NCBI RefSeq assembly: GCF_018736045.1
Contig: NZ_CP076132.1
Location: 2,651,501-2,715,500 of the forward strand
From: Flammeovirga yaeyamensis
GTDB lineage: Bacteria > Bacteroidota > Bacteroidia > Cytophagales > Flammeovirgaceae
Direction of reading: 5' to 3'
Length of the DNA stretch: 64,000 nucleotides
The notes below the pieces were generated by a model. The model worked only from the letters and a program-made list of their open reading frames with translations. It did no database searches and was not told the origin of the DNA. Position 1 is the first letter of the stretch. Each line of letters opens with the position of its first letter. A program made the position numbers and the translations under genes. Below are positions 8,381-17,963 of the stretch, piece after piece.

Positions 8381-9703
8381 ATGAAAATTGGAATTGTTGG
8401 TGGAGGCATATCTGGCTTAACAGCTGCTTTTTATTTACAGAAAAAAGGGTACGACTGTACCGTTTTGGAAAAAAATAATGTAGCAGGAGGATGTATTTCC
8501 ACTGAACAAAAAGATGGGAGAATTTATGAAAATGGACCCAACTCTCTACTCTTTACATCTAAACATTTAAAGTTTATAGAAGAAGTCGGTTTTTTAGATG
8601 AATTAATCGAAGCTGAAGCTGTAAATAAAGATAGATTCATACTTAAAAATGGTAAGTATCATGTACTTCCATCAGGACCTCAAAATTTCTTCTCTAACAA
8701 GTTTTTTTCTGGTAAAACCAAATGGAAGATAATCACAGAATATTTCAGAAAAAATCAAGCAGCATCGGATAAAGAGACAGTATATGATTTCTTTCTAAGA
8801 AGGTTCAACAAAGAAATATGTGACTATGCCTTGGATCCATTTGTTTCCGGTATTTATGCCGGAGATCCTAAGAAATTAGCCATTAAAGCCTCTTTTCCAT
8901 CACTCTATGAAGCAGAACATAAACATGGTTCGATTATCAAAGGGATGATAAAGAAAAGAAAAGAGAACAAAGAAAATGGTGTACCAACTGAAAGAAGAAC
9001 CGCTTACAGTTTTAAGGAAGGTAATTTCTCTTTTATCAAAAAGTTGGCTGATCAGGTGAATATTAAATCCTCATTTACTGTAAAAAATATACTGAAAGAG
9101 GAGCAGTATTTTACTATAGAAGGTGAATCAGAAACTTTACAATTCGATCATGTAGTCATTGCATCAGATATTTATTCAAGTAGTTCTTTCTTGAAAGGAT
9201 TGTTACCAACTGTGGCGAATAAGATCGAAAATATTGTAGCTCCACCAATGTGTGTCGTTCACAGTGTTTATAGTAAAGATGCAGTGAAAAATGCTCCAAT
9301 TGGTTTTGGAGGATTAAATCCACGATTAGAAAAAACATTTACTGCTGGTTCGATTTGGACTTCATGTATATTTCCAAATAGAACACCACAAGGAGAAGCT
9401 ATGATCACTTCTTTTGTTGGAGGGATGCAAAATCCTGAAAAAACAAACTTGTCAGAAGATGAGTTAAAAGAAGGAGTAGCACATGAGCTGAATTCAACAC
9501 TCAATATTGAAGGTCAACCTATTTATCAGAAAGTATTTAAATGGGAAAAGGCAATTCCTCAGTATTCTTATGATATAGTAGAATTATGGGAAGAAATGAA
9601 CAAAAACGAAATAGATGGACTTCATTTCACAACCAATTGGAAAGGAGGTATTGCAGTGCCAGAATGTATTGATCAGGCAATAGCTTTATCAGAAAACATC
9701 TAG
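8381..9703 (+). CDS. hemG: Protoporphyrinogen/coproporphyrinogen oxidase, FAD type
   Basis: The 440-residue protein is an FAD-dependent oxidase of the HemY/PPOX family, which oxidises the porphyrinogen ring late in haem synthesis. The FAD loop GGGISGLTAAFYL is at about 7-19, followed by LEKNNVAGGC. Further family features are ENGPNSLL, the FVSGIYAGDPKKLAIKA stretch and the C-terminal substrate/FAD segment GLHFTTNWKGGIAVPECI. Length fits the family. Whether the substrate is proto- or coproporphyrinogen cannot be decided from sequence. It appears to be a single-gene unit. Confidence 0.92.
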   Translation: MKIGIVGGGISGLTAAFYLQKKGYDCTVLEKNNVAGGCISTEQKDGRIYENGPNSLLFTSKHLKFIEEVGFLDELIEAEAVNKDRFILKNGKYHVLPSGPQNFFSNKFFSGKTKWKIITEYFRKNQAASDKETVYDFFLRRFNKEICDYALDPFVSGIYAGDPKKLAIKASFPSLYEAEHKHGSIIKGMIKKRKENKENGVPTERRTAYSFKEGNFSFIKKLADQVNIKSSFTVKNILKEEQYFTIEGESETLQFDHVVIASDIYSSSSFLKGLLPTVANKIENIVAPPMCVVHSVYSKDAVKNAPIGFGGLNPRLEKTFTAGSIWTSCIFPNRTPQGEAMITSFVGGMQNPEKTNLSEDELKEGVAHELNSTLNIEGQPIYQKVFKWEKAIPQYSYDIVELWEEMNKNEIDGLHFTTNWKGGIAVPECIDQAIALSENI

Positions 9704-9716
9704 TTGATATATTTTT

Positions 9717-9750
9717 TCATTCAAAAATGATGAATTTTATCTTTGAATGA
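9717..9750 (+). other. Hairpin after hemG (weak terminator candidate)
   Basis: A 9-bp perfect stem (9717-9725 with 9742-9750) has a 16-nt loop. It is AT-rich and not followed by a clean T-tract, so it may slow or protect transcripts rather than terminate strongly. Confidence 0.4.
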
Positions 9751-9771
9751 TATACATAATATTTTTAATTC

Positions 9772-9779
9772 TATTTTTG
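9772..9779 (+). promoter_or_regulatory. Probable -7 box of the aldolase gene
   Basis: TATTTTTG is a full match to TAnnTTTG, 53 nt ahead of the aldolase ATG. The nearest TTG is about 26 nt upstream, farther than ideal. Confidence 0.5.
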
Positions 9780-9832
9780 CGATGAGTAATACTTATCAGA
9801 TATTTAACTTATAGAATCTAAACATAAACGAT

Positions 9833-10489
9833 ATGAAATTTTTTATTGACACAGCTAATTTAGACGAAATCAAGGAAGCATACGCTATGGGCGTATTGGA
9901 CGGTGTAACAACTAATCCGTCTTTGATGGCTAAAGTTGGAGTGAAGGGAAAGGAAGCTGTTCATGCTCACTATAAAGCAATTTGTGACATTGTTGATGCT
10001 AACGTAAGTGCAGAGGTATTGTCAACAACCTATGAGGAGATGATCAAAGAAGGTGAGGAGTTGGCAGCAATTGATCATAAGATTGTTGTAAAAGTACCTA
10101 TGATCGAGGATGGAGTAAAAGCTATTAAATATTTTTCTAGCAAAGGTATTGATACAAACTGTACGCTTATTTTCTCAGCAGGTCAGGCCTTGTTAGCTGC
10201 GAAAGCTGGAGCAACTTATGTATCTCCATTTATTGGTAGATTAGATGATGTTTCTACAGACGGTATGCAATTAGTAGAAGATATCGTAACAATTTATGAA
10301 AACTACGGTTTCGGTACTCAAGTACTAGCTGCTTCTGTACGTCACCCAATGCATATTATGCAGTGTGCTGCTATTGGTGCAGACGTTGCCACTTGTCCTT
10401 TGACAGCAATCAAAGCACTATTGAATCACCCTTTAACTGATAAAGGTTTGGCTCAATTTGTAGCTGATGCTAAAAAAATGGAAGAATAA
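9833..10489 (+). CDS. fsa: Transaldolase / fructose-6-phosphate aldolase family protein
   Basis: The 218-residue protein belongs to the short transaldolase subfamily (FSA/TalC). FIDTAN at the start, DGVTTNPSL (about 23-31) and the Schiff-base lysine K87 in KIVVKVPM are the key features, followed by [19 protein letters not shown] and SPFIGRLDD. Members transfer dihydroxyacetone units in the pentose phosphate pathway or cleave fructose 6-phosphate; sequence alone does not settle which. It stands alone, flanked by a likely -7 box and a terminator. Confidence 0.93.
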   Translation: MKFFIDTANLDEIKEAYAMGVLDGVTTNPSLMAKVGVKGKEAVHAHYKAICDIVDANVSAEVLSTTYEEMIKEGEELAAIDHKIVVKVPMIEDGVKAIKYFSSKGIDTNCTLIFSAGQALLAAKAGATYVSPFIGRLDDVSTDGMQLVEDIVTIYENYGFGTQVLAASVRHPMHIMQCAAIGADVATCPLTAIKALLNHPLTDKGLAQFVADAKKMEE

Positions 10490-10497
10490 AAATTAAT

Positions 10498-10534
10498 AGA
10501 GGTTGTTTTGTACACAGATGAGACAACCTCTTTC
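10498..10534 (+). terminator. Terminator of the aldolase gene
   Basis: A perfect 9-bp stem (10498-10506 with 10523-10531) encloses a 16-nt loop and ends in a short T-rich run. Confidence 0.75.
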
Positions 10535-10593
10535 TTATATGCTCTTTTATTTTCAGTATTTCAGAAAAAAATTAAGGGTAATCATCAATTACT

Positions 10594-10797
10594 ATGTATA
10601 TTATCAAAGTAAAGGGTAAAGCAAAAATCCCTAATTATATCCAACTAAGAGACGAAAACTTTGTGTTGATCGCTTATTTTAGAGCGGATAGGCCTCTTTC
10701 AAAATTAGAAAAATATGGTCTTGAAGGTAAAGAGGAAGCACTTAAAAAAGTAATTGATCATCTTGAGTTTGGTAAAATTCAGAAATTAGAAATTTAA
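10594..10797 (+). CDS. Small conserved hypothetical protein ahead of ftsE-like gene
   Basis: A 67-residue protein with alternating beta-like segments (MYIIKVKGKAKIP, NFVLIAYFRAD) and a C-terminal helix (GKEEALKKVIDHLEF). It has no signal peptide or membrane span. It ends five bases before the FtsE-like gene and is surely co-transcribed with it. I do not recognise a named domain; the compact size and tight linkage suggest a partner or regulator of the next genes, which is inference. Confidence 0.7.
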   Translation: MYIIKVKGKAKIPNYIQLRDENFVLIAYFRADRPLSKLEKYGLEGKEEALKKVIDHLEFGKIQKLEI

Positions 10798-10802
10798 TCT
10801 TA

Positions 10803-11513
10803 ATGAATTCAGTAGTTAGTTTAAGAGATGTAAAGCTCAGTTTTGATGGAGCCGTAGTATTAAAAGATATCAGTATTGATATCGCTTCTGGAGAGTTCGT
10901 ATACTTATTAGGACCTACAGGAAGTGGTAAATCATCTTTATTAAGACTATTGTATGCAGATCAAAAACCTACTGATGGAGTAATTAAGGTAAATGGATTT
11001 CAAGTGGATGAAATCAAAGATAAAGAGGTTCCTTTCTTAAGAAGATCATTAGGGGTAATCTTTCAAGATTTTGAATTACTTACGGACAGATCTGTAGAAG
11101 ATAACCTTGAGTTTGTGATGAAAGCGACAGGCTGGAAATCAGCAGCTCAGATAAATCAGAAAATTGATGAAGTACTTGAGAAAGTACATTTGTCAAAAAT
11201 ATCCAGACAAAAGATGCCCCACCAATTATCAGGTGGTGAGCAACAAAGAGTAGCCATTGCTAGAGCTTTGATCAACAATCCAAAAGTACTTATTGCAGAT
11301 GAACCTACAGGAAACTTAGATCCGAAAGTATCCAGGTCAATTCTTCAATTATTTAAAGAAATCAATTCAGACGGTACTTGTGTGATCATGGCAACACATC
11401 AACATTCATTTTTAAGATTAAATCCTGAACGTTCAATCGTTTTTGAAAAAGGATCGATCAAAGATATTTCAAAAAAACAGGTACAACAGAAATTAGACCT
11501 AAATCAAGCCTAA
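10803..11513 (+). CDS. ftsE: FtsE-like ABC transporter ATP-binding protein
   Basis: The 236-residue ATPase has Walker [10 protein letters not shown] (about 37-45), a Q-loop (FQDFELL), the signature [15 protein letters not shown] and Walker [13 protein letters not shown], followed by a switch histidine (ATHQH). The sequence type, including [14 protein letters not shown], is FtsE-like. FtsE with FtsX drives peptidoglycan hydrolases at the division septum. No ftsX lies nearby, so the membrane partner must be elsewhere. Its stop overlaps the start of the DUF983 gene by one base. Confidence 0.88.
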   Translation: MNSVVSLRDVKLSFDGAVVLKDISIDIASGEFVYLLGPTGSGKSSLLRLLYADQKPTDGVIKVNGFQVDEIKDKEVPFLRRSLGVIFQDFELLTDRSVEDNLEFVMKATGWKSAAQINQKIDEVLEKVHLSKISRQKMPHQLSGGEQQRVAIARALINNPKVLIADEPTGNLDPKVSRSILQLFKEINSDGTCVIMATHQHSFLRLNPERSIVFEKGSIKDISKKQVQQKLDLNQA

Positions 11514-11884
11514 TGAATTTTACTTCTATACTAGCCGTTTTAAATAATCGTTGTCCTTCTTGTCGAGAAAAAAGTATCTTTACTAATGCCGCTTACTCGA
11601 CATCATTCCATAAAGTACATAAGAGATGTCCCAACTGTAATGCTAATCTCGTTCCTGAAACGGGATTTTATTATGGAGCAATGTATGTAAGTTACGCTAT
11701 TAATACAGCCATCATTTTAGGTGTAATGTTTGTATTTACCGTATTACTTGATATTGATGATGTAAGTATTTTATTAGCAGCAGCAATTGGACCTATGATT
11801 GTTTTTATGCCTTTGATATTTAGACTGTCAAGATCCATTTATTTACATCTCGTAGGAGGGATAAAATATCAAGGAAAAAAATAA
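11513..11884 (+). CDS. DUF983 family membrane protein
   Basis: The 123-residue protein begins with a likely zinc ribbon, CPSC (about 14-17) and CPNC (about 38-41), then GFYYGAMYVSYAINTA and two hydrophobic membrane segments (AIILGVMFVFTVLL and ILLAAAIGPMIVFMPLIF). This layout is that of DUF983, common in Bacteroidota and Alphaproteobacteria with no settled function. Translation is coupled to the FtsE-like gene (TAATG overlap). Confidence 0.88.
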   Translation: MNFTSILAVLNNRCPSCREKSIFTNAAYSTSFHKVHKRCPNCNANLVPETGFYYGAMYVSYAINTAIILGVMFVFTVLLDIDDVSILLAAAIGPMIVFMPLIFRLSRSIYLHLVGGIKYQGKK

Positions 11885-11903
11885 AGGTTGCCGAAGCAAC
11901 CTT
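11884..11903. terminator. Two-way terminator between DUF983 gene and BNR/VPS10 gene
   Basis: An 8-bp perfect stem (11884-11891 with 11896-11903) closes on a CGAA tetraloop. It is flanked by A-rich sequence on the left and ATTTTCTTT on the right, so it can serve both convergent genes. Confidence 0.8.
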
Positions 11904-11910
11904 ATTTTCT

Positions 11911-14796
11911 TTATGGGATTTTCTTTTTCTTTACTCTTCCTCCATTATTTTCTGGAGCTTTTATTTTTAGTTTCTCAGATTTTGAAGCACCATTTATTGT
12001 AAATCGAATTGTATATTCACCTTCATCGAGGTAGTAATTGCCATTTTGCTTTTCAGCTAATTGATATTTCTTTTTGTACTGTTTCTGATAAATCTCTTTA
12101 TATTCTTTTCCTACTTCGAAATTATATTTGATATAGTTAATTCCCTTATCAACAGTGGATGTCTGAGTGAATATCACTTTATCTTTAATTAGAACTTCCA
12201 TCTTCATTTCCCCATTTGATGAAACAAAAACAGGAATGTCAATAGTCGATTCAATAGGAACACCCCATTCAAAATAACCTTCAATCTGACCCCATTTTTT
12301 ATTTAAAGTTTCTTCTTTTAGAGGATAGGTAATAATCGCCTTCTCAAAATCTTTTGATGAGAGATTTTGGATGTTGTCTAATTTTCCAACATAAATACTT
12401 CGACCATGAGTACCAACAATGATTTCATTATCTCTAGGGTGAATAGCTAGATCGTGAATGGCCACTCTAGGTAAATCACCAAGTACCATAAAACTTTTTC
12501 CAGTATCAAATGATATGTAAAGGCCATGATCAGTTCCAACATAAAGTACTTCTTTATTGTTAGGATCCTCTTTGATGACATTTATTGATTCGGCAGGTAA
12601 ATCACCAAGTTTACTCCATGAATCACCTTTATTTGTAGAAACATATAAATAGCTATTGAAATCATCATTTCTGTAGCCATTTAATGATACATAAACGGTA
12701 TTCACATCATACTTTGAAGCTATGACTCTACTTACCCATAGATTTTTAGGTAAACCTTTAGAAATAGCTTTCCAAGAAGCACCAACATTTTCAGAGATGC
12801 TTACTATCCCGTCATCAGAACCTGTATAAATAAGACCGAATTGAATAGGGGATTCAGAAATTGTAGTCAATGTACCAAAAGGAACATTTCCTTGAATTCC
12901 ACCATTCGTTAAATCATTAGAAACAGCTTCAAAACTTTCTCCTTGGTTTAAAGAACGGTGTAGGCGATTAGACCCAAAGTAAATTACGTCGTAATTGTGC
13001 TTAGAAACGACGATAGGAGACTGCCAATTCCATCGTAAGGGTTTCTCACTTAAAGTATGTTTGGGGGTGATGTAGGACATTTTACCAGATTTCTGATTGA
13101 TCTTGTAATAATTCCCAAATTGATAACCTGTGTAGATAATATTATTATCTCTTTCGTCTACACCAATTTGCATACCGTCACCACCCATTACTGATTGGAA
13201 TGGATATTTACCATTGTATTGCCAACCTCTACTAATTTCAGTTTTAGAAGAACCAACCCAGACACCATTATCTTGTAGACCTCCATAAATATTATATGGT
13301 TCAGCCATATCGTAATTTATTGAGTAAAACTGTCCAACAGGGAAACTATTACATTTAAAGTAATTCTGACCTCCATCAAATGATATGTTGACACCACCGT
13401 CGTTACCAAGAATAATATGATCCGTATTGTTGGGGTTAATCCAAAGTGCATGATGATCCACATGTACATTATCATCACCTAAATCTTTCCAAGTTTTTCC
13501 TCCATCAGTAGAACCTAAGAAAGGAACACCCAAAATATAAATTCTATTATCGTCTTTTGGATCTATTCTAATATTTCCAAAATAATAGCCAAAGGTATAC
13601 ACCACACGGTCCAAATAATTATCGTGTGTTTTCTTCCATGATAGACCGCCATCTTCAGAAACATATACTTCAGCACCTTTTACTTCTGTATTGAATAAAT
13701 CTTCCTCAGCATCACCTAAATAATCTACTAAAGCTTTAGGAGAATATTTTTCATTCTTGATATCAGATTTTATGGATTCAGCATTGTACTGTTTAGGGAA
13801 ATTATAATGATCAAGATATTCATTGATATCATCATCAGATAATTTTGAAAAAGCATCATTACTCATTTCATTTAACTGATTGAAATGAAGAGCAATTTCT
13901 TTTTTTTCAACATCCTCCTTAGCATCTTGATTATCTAAAAAAGCATATAGTTTATCAGAATTTTGTGATGATATTCCTAAGCCAATACGTCCAACACCAT
14001 CACTATCAGGAAAACCTGTATTACCGACTGTTAATCTCTTCCAGGTTTCACCACCATCAACAGATTTATAAATTCCAGATTCTTTACCTGAGGCTTTGAA
14101 ATTCCATGCATTTCTATGTCTTTCCCAAGCTGATGCATATAAAATATCAGGGTTTTTAGGGTCAATGATAAGATCAATTACACCAGTACTATCAGAGACA
14201 AATAAGGTTTTACTCCAAGTAGCACCTCCATCAGTTGATTTATAGACTCCACGATGATCATCTTTAGAATATAAATTACCAATTGATGCGACCCAAAGTG
14301 TATTGTCATTTTTAGGATGAAGAACGATTCGTCCAATATGTTGTGTATTTTCTAAACCTATATGATTCCAAGTTTGCCCTTTGTCATTCGACTTGTATAA
14401 ACCATTACCTGCATAACTCGATCTTGATGAGTTGTTTTCACCAGTTCCAATGTAAATCGAGTTGTTTTCCCAATTAACCGCAATATCACCAATAGTCATG
14501 GATGCTTCGTCTTGAAACAATGGTGTGAATTTCACTCCATTCGAATTTGTATACCATAGACCACCTGAGGCAAAGGCACTATAAAATTCATTTGGATTGT
14601 TAGGGTTTGCATCAATATCAGTAACACGGCCACTCATTATTGTTGGGCCTACATTCCTAAATGGTACGTTCTTGAAAAAGGATTTGTCTTTATTGTTTTG
14701 ATACTGAGCAAAAGCTTCATTTCTATCAACCTTCTTTTGGGAAAATGAATAGAATGGAAGTAAAGTAATAATTGAAATTAGAAAGAAATTTTTCAT
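11911..14796 (-). CDS. Secreted BNR/Asp-box beta-propeller protein (VPS10/sortilin-like)
   Basis: The 961-residue protein has a signal peptide (MKNFFLISIITLLPFYSFSQ) followed by repeated Asp boxes of the form S-x-D-x-G-x-x-W: SNDKGQTW, STDGGATW, SVDGGETW, SEDGGLSW, STDGGKTW, SENVGASW and STNKGDSW, plus degenerate copies. This marks the ten-bladed-propeller-like VPS10/sortilin and glycosyl-hydrolase-associated BNR family. NVGPTIMSGRVTDIDANP near the start is typical of the large Bacteroidota members. It is probably periplasmic or surface-exposed; substrate and activity are unknown, and no glycosidase catalytic pair can be pointed to. It lies 11 nt after the outer-membrane protein gene and likely shares its transcript. 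Confidence 0.85.
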   Translation of the reverse strand: MKNFFLISIITLLPFYSFSQKKVDRNEAFAQYQNNKDKSFFKNVPFRNVGPTIMSGRVTDIDANPNNPNEFYSAFASGGLWYTNSNGVKFTPLFQDEASMTIGDIAVNWENNSIYIGTGENNSSRSSYAGNGLYKSNDKGQTWNHIGLENTQHIGRIVLHPKNDNTLWVASIGNLYSKDDHRGVYKSTDGGATWSKTLFVSDSTGVIDLIIDPKNPDILYASAWERHRNAWNFKASGKESGIYKSVDGGETWKRLTVGNTGFPDSDGVGRIGLGISSQNSDKLYAFLDNQDAKEDVEKKEIALHFNQLNEMSNDAFSKLSDDDINEYLDHYNFPKQYNAESIKSDIKNEKYSPKALVDYLGDAEEDLFNTEVKGAEVYVSEDGGLSWKKTHDNYLDRVVYTFGYYFGNIRIDPKDDNRIYILGVPFLGSTDGGKTWKDLGDDNVHVDHHALWINPNNTDHIILGNDGGVNISFDGGQNYFKCNSFPVGQFYSINYDMAEPYNIYGGLQDNGVWVGSSKTEISRGWQYNGKYPFQSVMGGDGMQIGVDERDNNIIYTGYQFGNYYKINQKSGKMSYITPKHTLSEKPLRWNWQSPIVVSKHNYDVIYFGSNRLHRSLNQGESFEAVSNDLTNGGIQGNVPFGTLTTISESPIQFGLIYTGSDDGIVSISENVGASWKAISKGLPKNLWVSRVIASKYDVNTVYVSLNGYRNDDFNSYLYVSTNKGDSWSKLGDLPAESINVIKEDPNNKEVLYVGTDHGLYISFDTGKSFMVLGDLPRVAIHDLAIHPRDNEIIVGTHGRSIYVGKLDNIQNLSSKDFEKAIITYPLKEETLNKKWGQIEGYFEWGVPIESTIDIPVFVSSNGEMKMEVLIKDKVIFTQTSTVDKGINYIKYNFEVGKEYKEIYQKQYKKKYQLAEKQNGNYYLDEGEYTIRFTINGASKSEKLKIKAPENNGGRVKKKKIP

Positions 14797-14807
14797 TAAT
14801 ATGTTTA

Positions 14808-16196
14808 TTATAGTTGTGTTCTATCTTTGAAGTGGTAGGTTATACCAAATACTAAATTGAATTGGAGATAGGTTGCTTTTGTATTATAATTAATGTCTCC
14901 GATTTCTTGATATGGACGAGCAGTTAAATTGACCAATTGAGGGTCTCCTTTTGAAAAACCCATATCAGCTACAATTCCGGCAATCACATTAAACCTTGGG
15001 CCAAACCACTCAATGCCGGAAGATATATGATAAAGATCCCAATAATCGTAAGATAACAGATTTTCGGAAGTTGGGTTGATCTTATTTTGGTCTAGGTTAT
15101 TGAAATCTGTTCTAAAACCTGATAACAAATTTATCTTTTCAAAAAGTTTGTTTTTAAATCCGAAGGCAAGATTCACTAACTGTTTATTGGCTGCATAATA
15201 TTGACCAAAGCTTTCATCTTGAGGTCTAAACATGGATTGTTCAGCTTTCATTTCGAAAATTCCATATTTATTGATAGGTCCAAAATAACCAACTCTCAAC
15301 GAGATTTCAGAATTTCTTGTGTGATAACCAATATTAATATCAGCTGTAAAAGGATGTTTGTACTTACTAAAAATCTTTTCTTGTGAAGAAATTGTTTTGT
15401 GAACTTCGCCTTGGTCATTTTTAGTTTCTAATGTTCTTATCAAACTAGACTTTGATAAAAATGGTAATCTAATATCTTGTGTTTCAAAATTAAAACCAAG
15501 GTTGAGATTTTCATTAACTAACCATGCAACACCTAATTTCCATAAAATAGAAACTTGATTAAATCGCACATTTTTATAATCAACATGATAGTTAGTTACC
15601 TCGTTGTTTACACCCCAAGTTTGATTGATATTGTTAGTGATCTGTGCATTCTTTATATCAACAAAACTTGTGATACCAACGCCTAACTTTTCATTTAATC
15701 GAAATGTAGTTCCTATGGCAAAACGATCATTCCGAAGTACAGTTTTATAGTTAAAGTAACCCTCGTATATTTCTCCAGTTTCAGGTATAAATGCTGTATT
15801 TGAAGAAGTATACTCAGCACGATTATTCAATAGATTAATAATGGCATAAGTGACTTTGAAATTTTTCTTGTCATATTTAAAAGCTGTACCGGCAACCATT
15901 TGAGGTTTGGTGTCCATTGTATTCATTTTAATATGCACACCTTCGCCCGCACCGTTTGCTATATCTACAACAGTATAACCAATCAAGTCTGAAGTAAAAG
16001 ATACATTCGGAGTTTCTGTAAAAGCTAAGGCACCAGGATTGTAGAAAATTGCACTGTTATCATTCACACCTGAAGCTAAAGATCCTCCTAAAAGGTTGCC
16101 ATTAGCTCCTTGTTGCTGTTGCCAATAAAAATTTCCTTGAGAGTAACTAAGAAATGGAGTAATAAATAGGAGTAGAGTAAATAATTGCTGTCTCAT
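14808..16196 (-). CDS. Outer-membrane beta-barrel protein (OmpP1/FadL-like)
   Basis: The 462-residue protein has a signal peptide (MRQQLFTLLLFITPFLSYSQ), then the segment SGVNDNSAIFYNPGALAF, which resembles the NPA-type N-terminal plug motif of OmpP1/FadL/TodX transporters. Many short amphipathic strands follow, and the end (YLQFNLVFGITYHF plus a short polar tail) suggests a barrel. It could import hydrophobic compounds or assist export of the BNR protein encoded 11 nt downstream. Family placement is moderately sure; the cargo is unknown. Confidence 0.7.
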   Translation of the reverse strand: MRQQLFTLLLFITPFLSYSQGNFYWQQQQGANGNLLGGSLASGVNDNSAIFYNPGALAFTETPNVSFTSDLIGYTVVDIANGAGEGVHIKMNTMDTKPQMVAGTAFKYDKKNFKVTYAIINLLNNRAEYTSSNTAFIPETGEIYEGYFNYKTVLRNDRFAIGTTFRLNEKLGVGITSFVDIKNAQITNNINQTWGVNNEVTNYHVDYKNVRFNQVSILWKLGVAWLVNENLNLGFNFETQDIRLPFLSKSSLIRTLETKNDQGEVHKTISSQEKIFSKYKHPFTADINIGYHTRNSEISLRVGYFGPINKYGIFEMKAEQSMFRPQDESFGQYYAANKQLVNLAFGFKNKLFEKINLLSGFRTDFNNLDQNKINPTSENLLSYDYWDLYHISSGIEWFGPRFNVIAGIVADMGFSKGDPQLVNLTARPYQEIGDINYNTKATYLQFNLVFGITYHFKDRTQL

Positions 16197-16221
16197 AAAG
16201 ACAATGTAGTTTTTTAGTTAA

Positions 16222-16249
16222 AAAAAGCCATCATTTCTGATGGCTTTTT
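16222..16249 (-). terminator. Terminator of gltA
   Basis: A 7-bp stem (16227-16233 with 16238-16244) is extended by A/T pairs to 12 bp around a 4-nt loop, with a T-run on the minus strand. It separates gltA from the outer-membrane protein gene. Confidence 0.85.
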
Positions 16250-16265
16250 CTTTATTTCTAAAACC

Positions 16266-17546
16266 TTATTTAGTTGGATAAGGTCTTGCAACTTCACCTG
16301 TATAGATTTGGCGAGGTCTAGAAATTGGTTGATTAAGATTTCTAGATTCTTTCCATTGTGCAATCCAACCTGGAAGACGACCAAGAGCAAACAATACTGT
16401 AAACATTTCAGTAGGGAAGCCCATCGCTTTATAAATAATTCCAGAGTAGAAATCAACGTTAGGGTAAAGTTTTCTAGCTTTGAAGTACTCGTCGTTCAAT
16501 GCTTTTTCTTCTAAACCTTTTGCGATTTCTAATAGAGGATCGTTGATACCTAATTTTTCAAGAACTGCATCAGCATGCTTTTTGATGATCTTTGCTCTTG
16601 GATCAAAGTTTTTGTAAACTCTGTGACCAAAGCCCATTAAACGGAATGGATCATTAGGATCTTTTGCTTTGTCGATAAATTTATCAACATCACCACCGCT
16701 AGCGTGAATGTCTTCTAACATTTCGATTACTGCTTGGTTAGCACCACCGTGAAGTGGTCCCCAAAGTGCGTTAATACCTGCTGCGATAGCTACATATAAA
16801 GAAGCTTGAGAAGAACCAACTACTCTTACAGTTGCAGCTGAACAGTTTTGCTCGTGGTCTGCATGAAGAATTAATAGTTTATCCAAAGCGTCTACTAAGA
16901 TAGGGTCAATCTCATAATCTTCAACAGGAAGACCAAACATCATTTTCATGAAGTTTTCGATATAACCTAATTTATTTTCTGGATACATTAGAGGGTGACC
17001 AATACTCTTCTTGTACACCCATGATGCTAGTGTAGGTAATTTTGCAATCAAACGGTGGATTGTTAAATCAACCATTTTAGGATCTCTGTTTGGATCCAAC
17101 GATTCCGGGTGGAATGCAGTCAATGAAGTAACCAAAGAAGATAAAACACCCATTGGATGTGCATCTGCTGGGAAACCATCAAAGATCTTTCTTACATTCT
17201 CATGAACTAATGTGTGACGAGAAATGTCGTGTTTAAACTGCTCAAATTCTTGGGCTGTTGGTAATTCGCCATTGATAAGTAAGTAAGCTACTTCTGAGAA
17301 AGTAGAATGCTCACATAAATCTTCAATCGAATAGCCTCTGTATCTTAAGATACCTTTTTCTCCGTCTAAGAAAGTGACATCACTTGTAGTCGAACCAGTG
17401 TTCTTAAATCCTACGTCTAAAGTGATCAATCCACTTGTCGCTCTTAGTTTACTAATATCTACTCCTAGCTCATCCTCTGAGCCCTTAACTACTGGTAAAT
17501 CGTAAGTATTACCCTGGTAAGTTAATTGCGCTGTGTTTTCACTCAT
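16266..17546 (-). CDS. gltA: Citrate synthase
   Basis: Citrate synthase condenses acetyl-CoA and oxaloacetate at the entry of the TCA cycle. I use ATG 17546 (MSENTAQLTYQGNTYDLP), giving 426 residues; the frame stays open 18 codons upstream, but family members begin here. The catalytic regions are present: GPLHGGANQAVIEML and MGFGHRVYKNFDPRA carry the two histidines, and VDFYSGIIY the aspartate. The N-terminal region (FKNTGSTTSDVTFLDGEKGILRYRGY) fits the large bacterial type. It is divergent from topA across a 417-nt gap, with a terminator downstream. Confidence 0.96.
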   Translation of the reverse strand: MSENTAQLTYQGNTYDLPVVKGSEDELGVDISKLRATSGLITLDVGFKNTGSTTSDVTFLDGEKGILRYRGYSIEDLCEHSTFSEVAYLLINGELPTAQEFEQFKHDISRHTLVHENVRKIFDGFPADAHPMGVLSSLVTSLTAFHPESLDPNRDPKMVDLTIHRLIAKLPTLASWVYKKSIGHPLMYPENKLGYIENFMKMMFGLPVEDYEIDPILVDALDKLLILHADHEQNCSAATVRVVGSSQASLYVAIAAGINALWGPLHGGANQAVIEMLEDIHASGGDVDKFIDKAKDPNDPFRLMGFGHRVYKNFDPRAKIIKKHADAVLEKLGINDPLLEIAKGLEEKALNDEYFKARKLYPNVDFYSGIIYKAMGFPTEMFTVLFALGRLPGWIAQWKESRNLNQPISRPRQIYTGEVARPYPTK

Positions 17547-17963
17547 GTTTTTTTCTGACTTTGTTTGAGGTTTGTTGTGGTCAAGTTCTACTTCTTGCAT
17601 TTTGGTGTTAATTAATTTGTTCGCACGTGTAAAATAATCGCCTCATGGGTCGCTCCATTGATTTGAGTGCCTAAATATATCTTAATAATAGTTTTTAAAC
17701 AAAAAAATGGGGTGTTTTTGACATTGTTAGATTAAGAAATGATTAATTATCAAGGAAAAATAATTTTGTTGATAGAAATGACATTTGTCATAATCATACT
17801 TGATAAAAATTAGCATTTCTAAATTTTTGTTATTGATTTTACTTTTTTATTACTTTTTTTTTTGAACTTTAATAATGTTTGTGATAAGTTGTTTCGCGCG
17901 GGAGGAAAACCTCTTTATTTCGCAAATGAAAAATAGAAGACTAATAGTGTAATATAAATATAT
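17547..17963. other. 417-nt divergent intergenic region between gltA and topA
   Basis: The region is very AT-rich and has no open frame that looks coding. It must hold the promoters of both genes, but I found no clean TTG/TAnnTTTG pair. A T-run lies around 17846-17864, and a short GC-rich patch near 17894-17913 includes a 4-bp hairpin (GAGG-AAAA-CCTC). TATTTCG at 17916-17922, a one-mismatch -7-like sequence, could serve topA. Confidence 0.5.
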
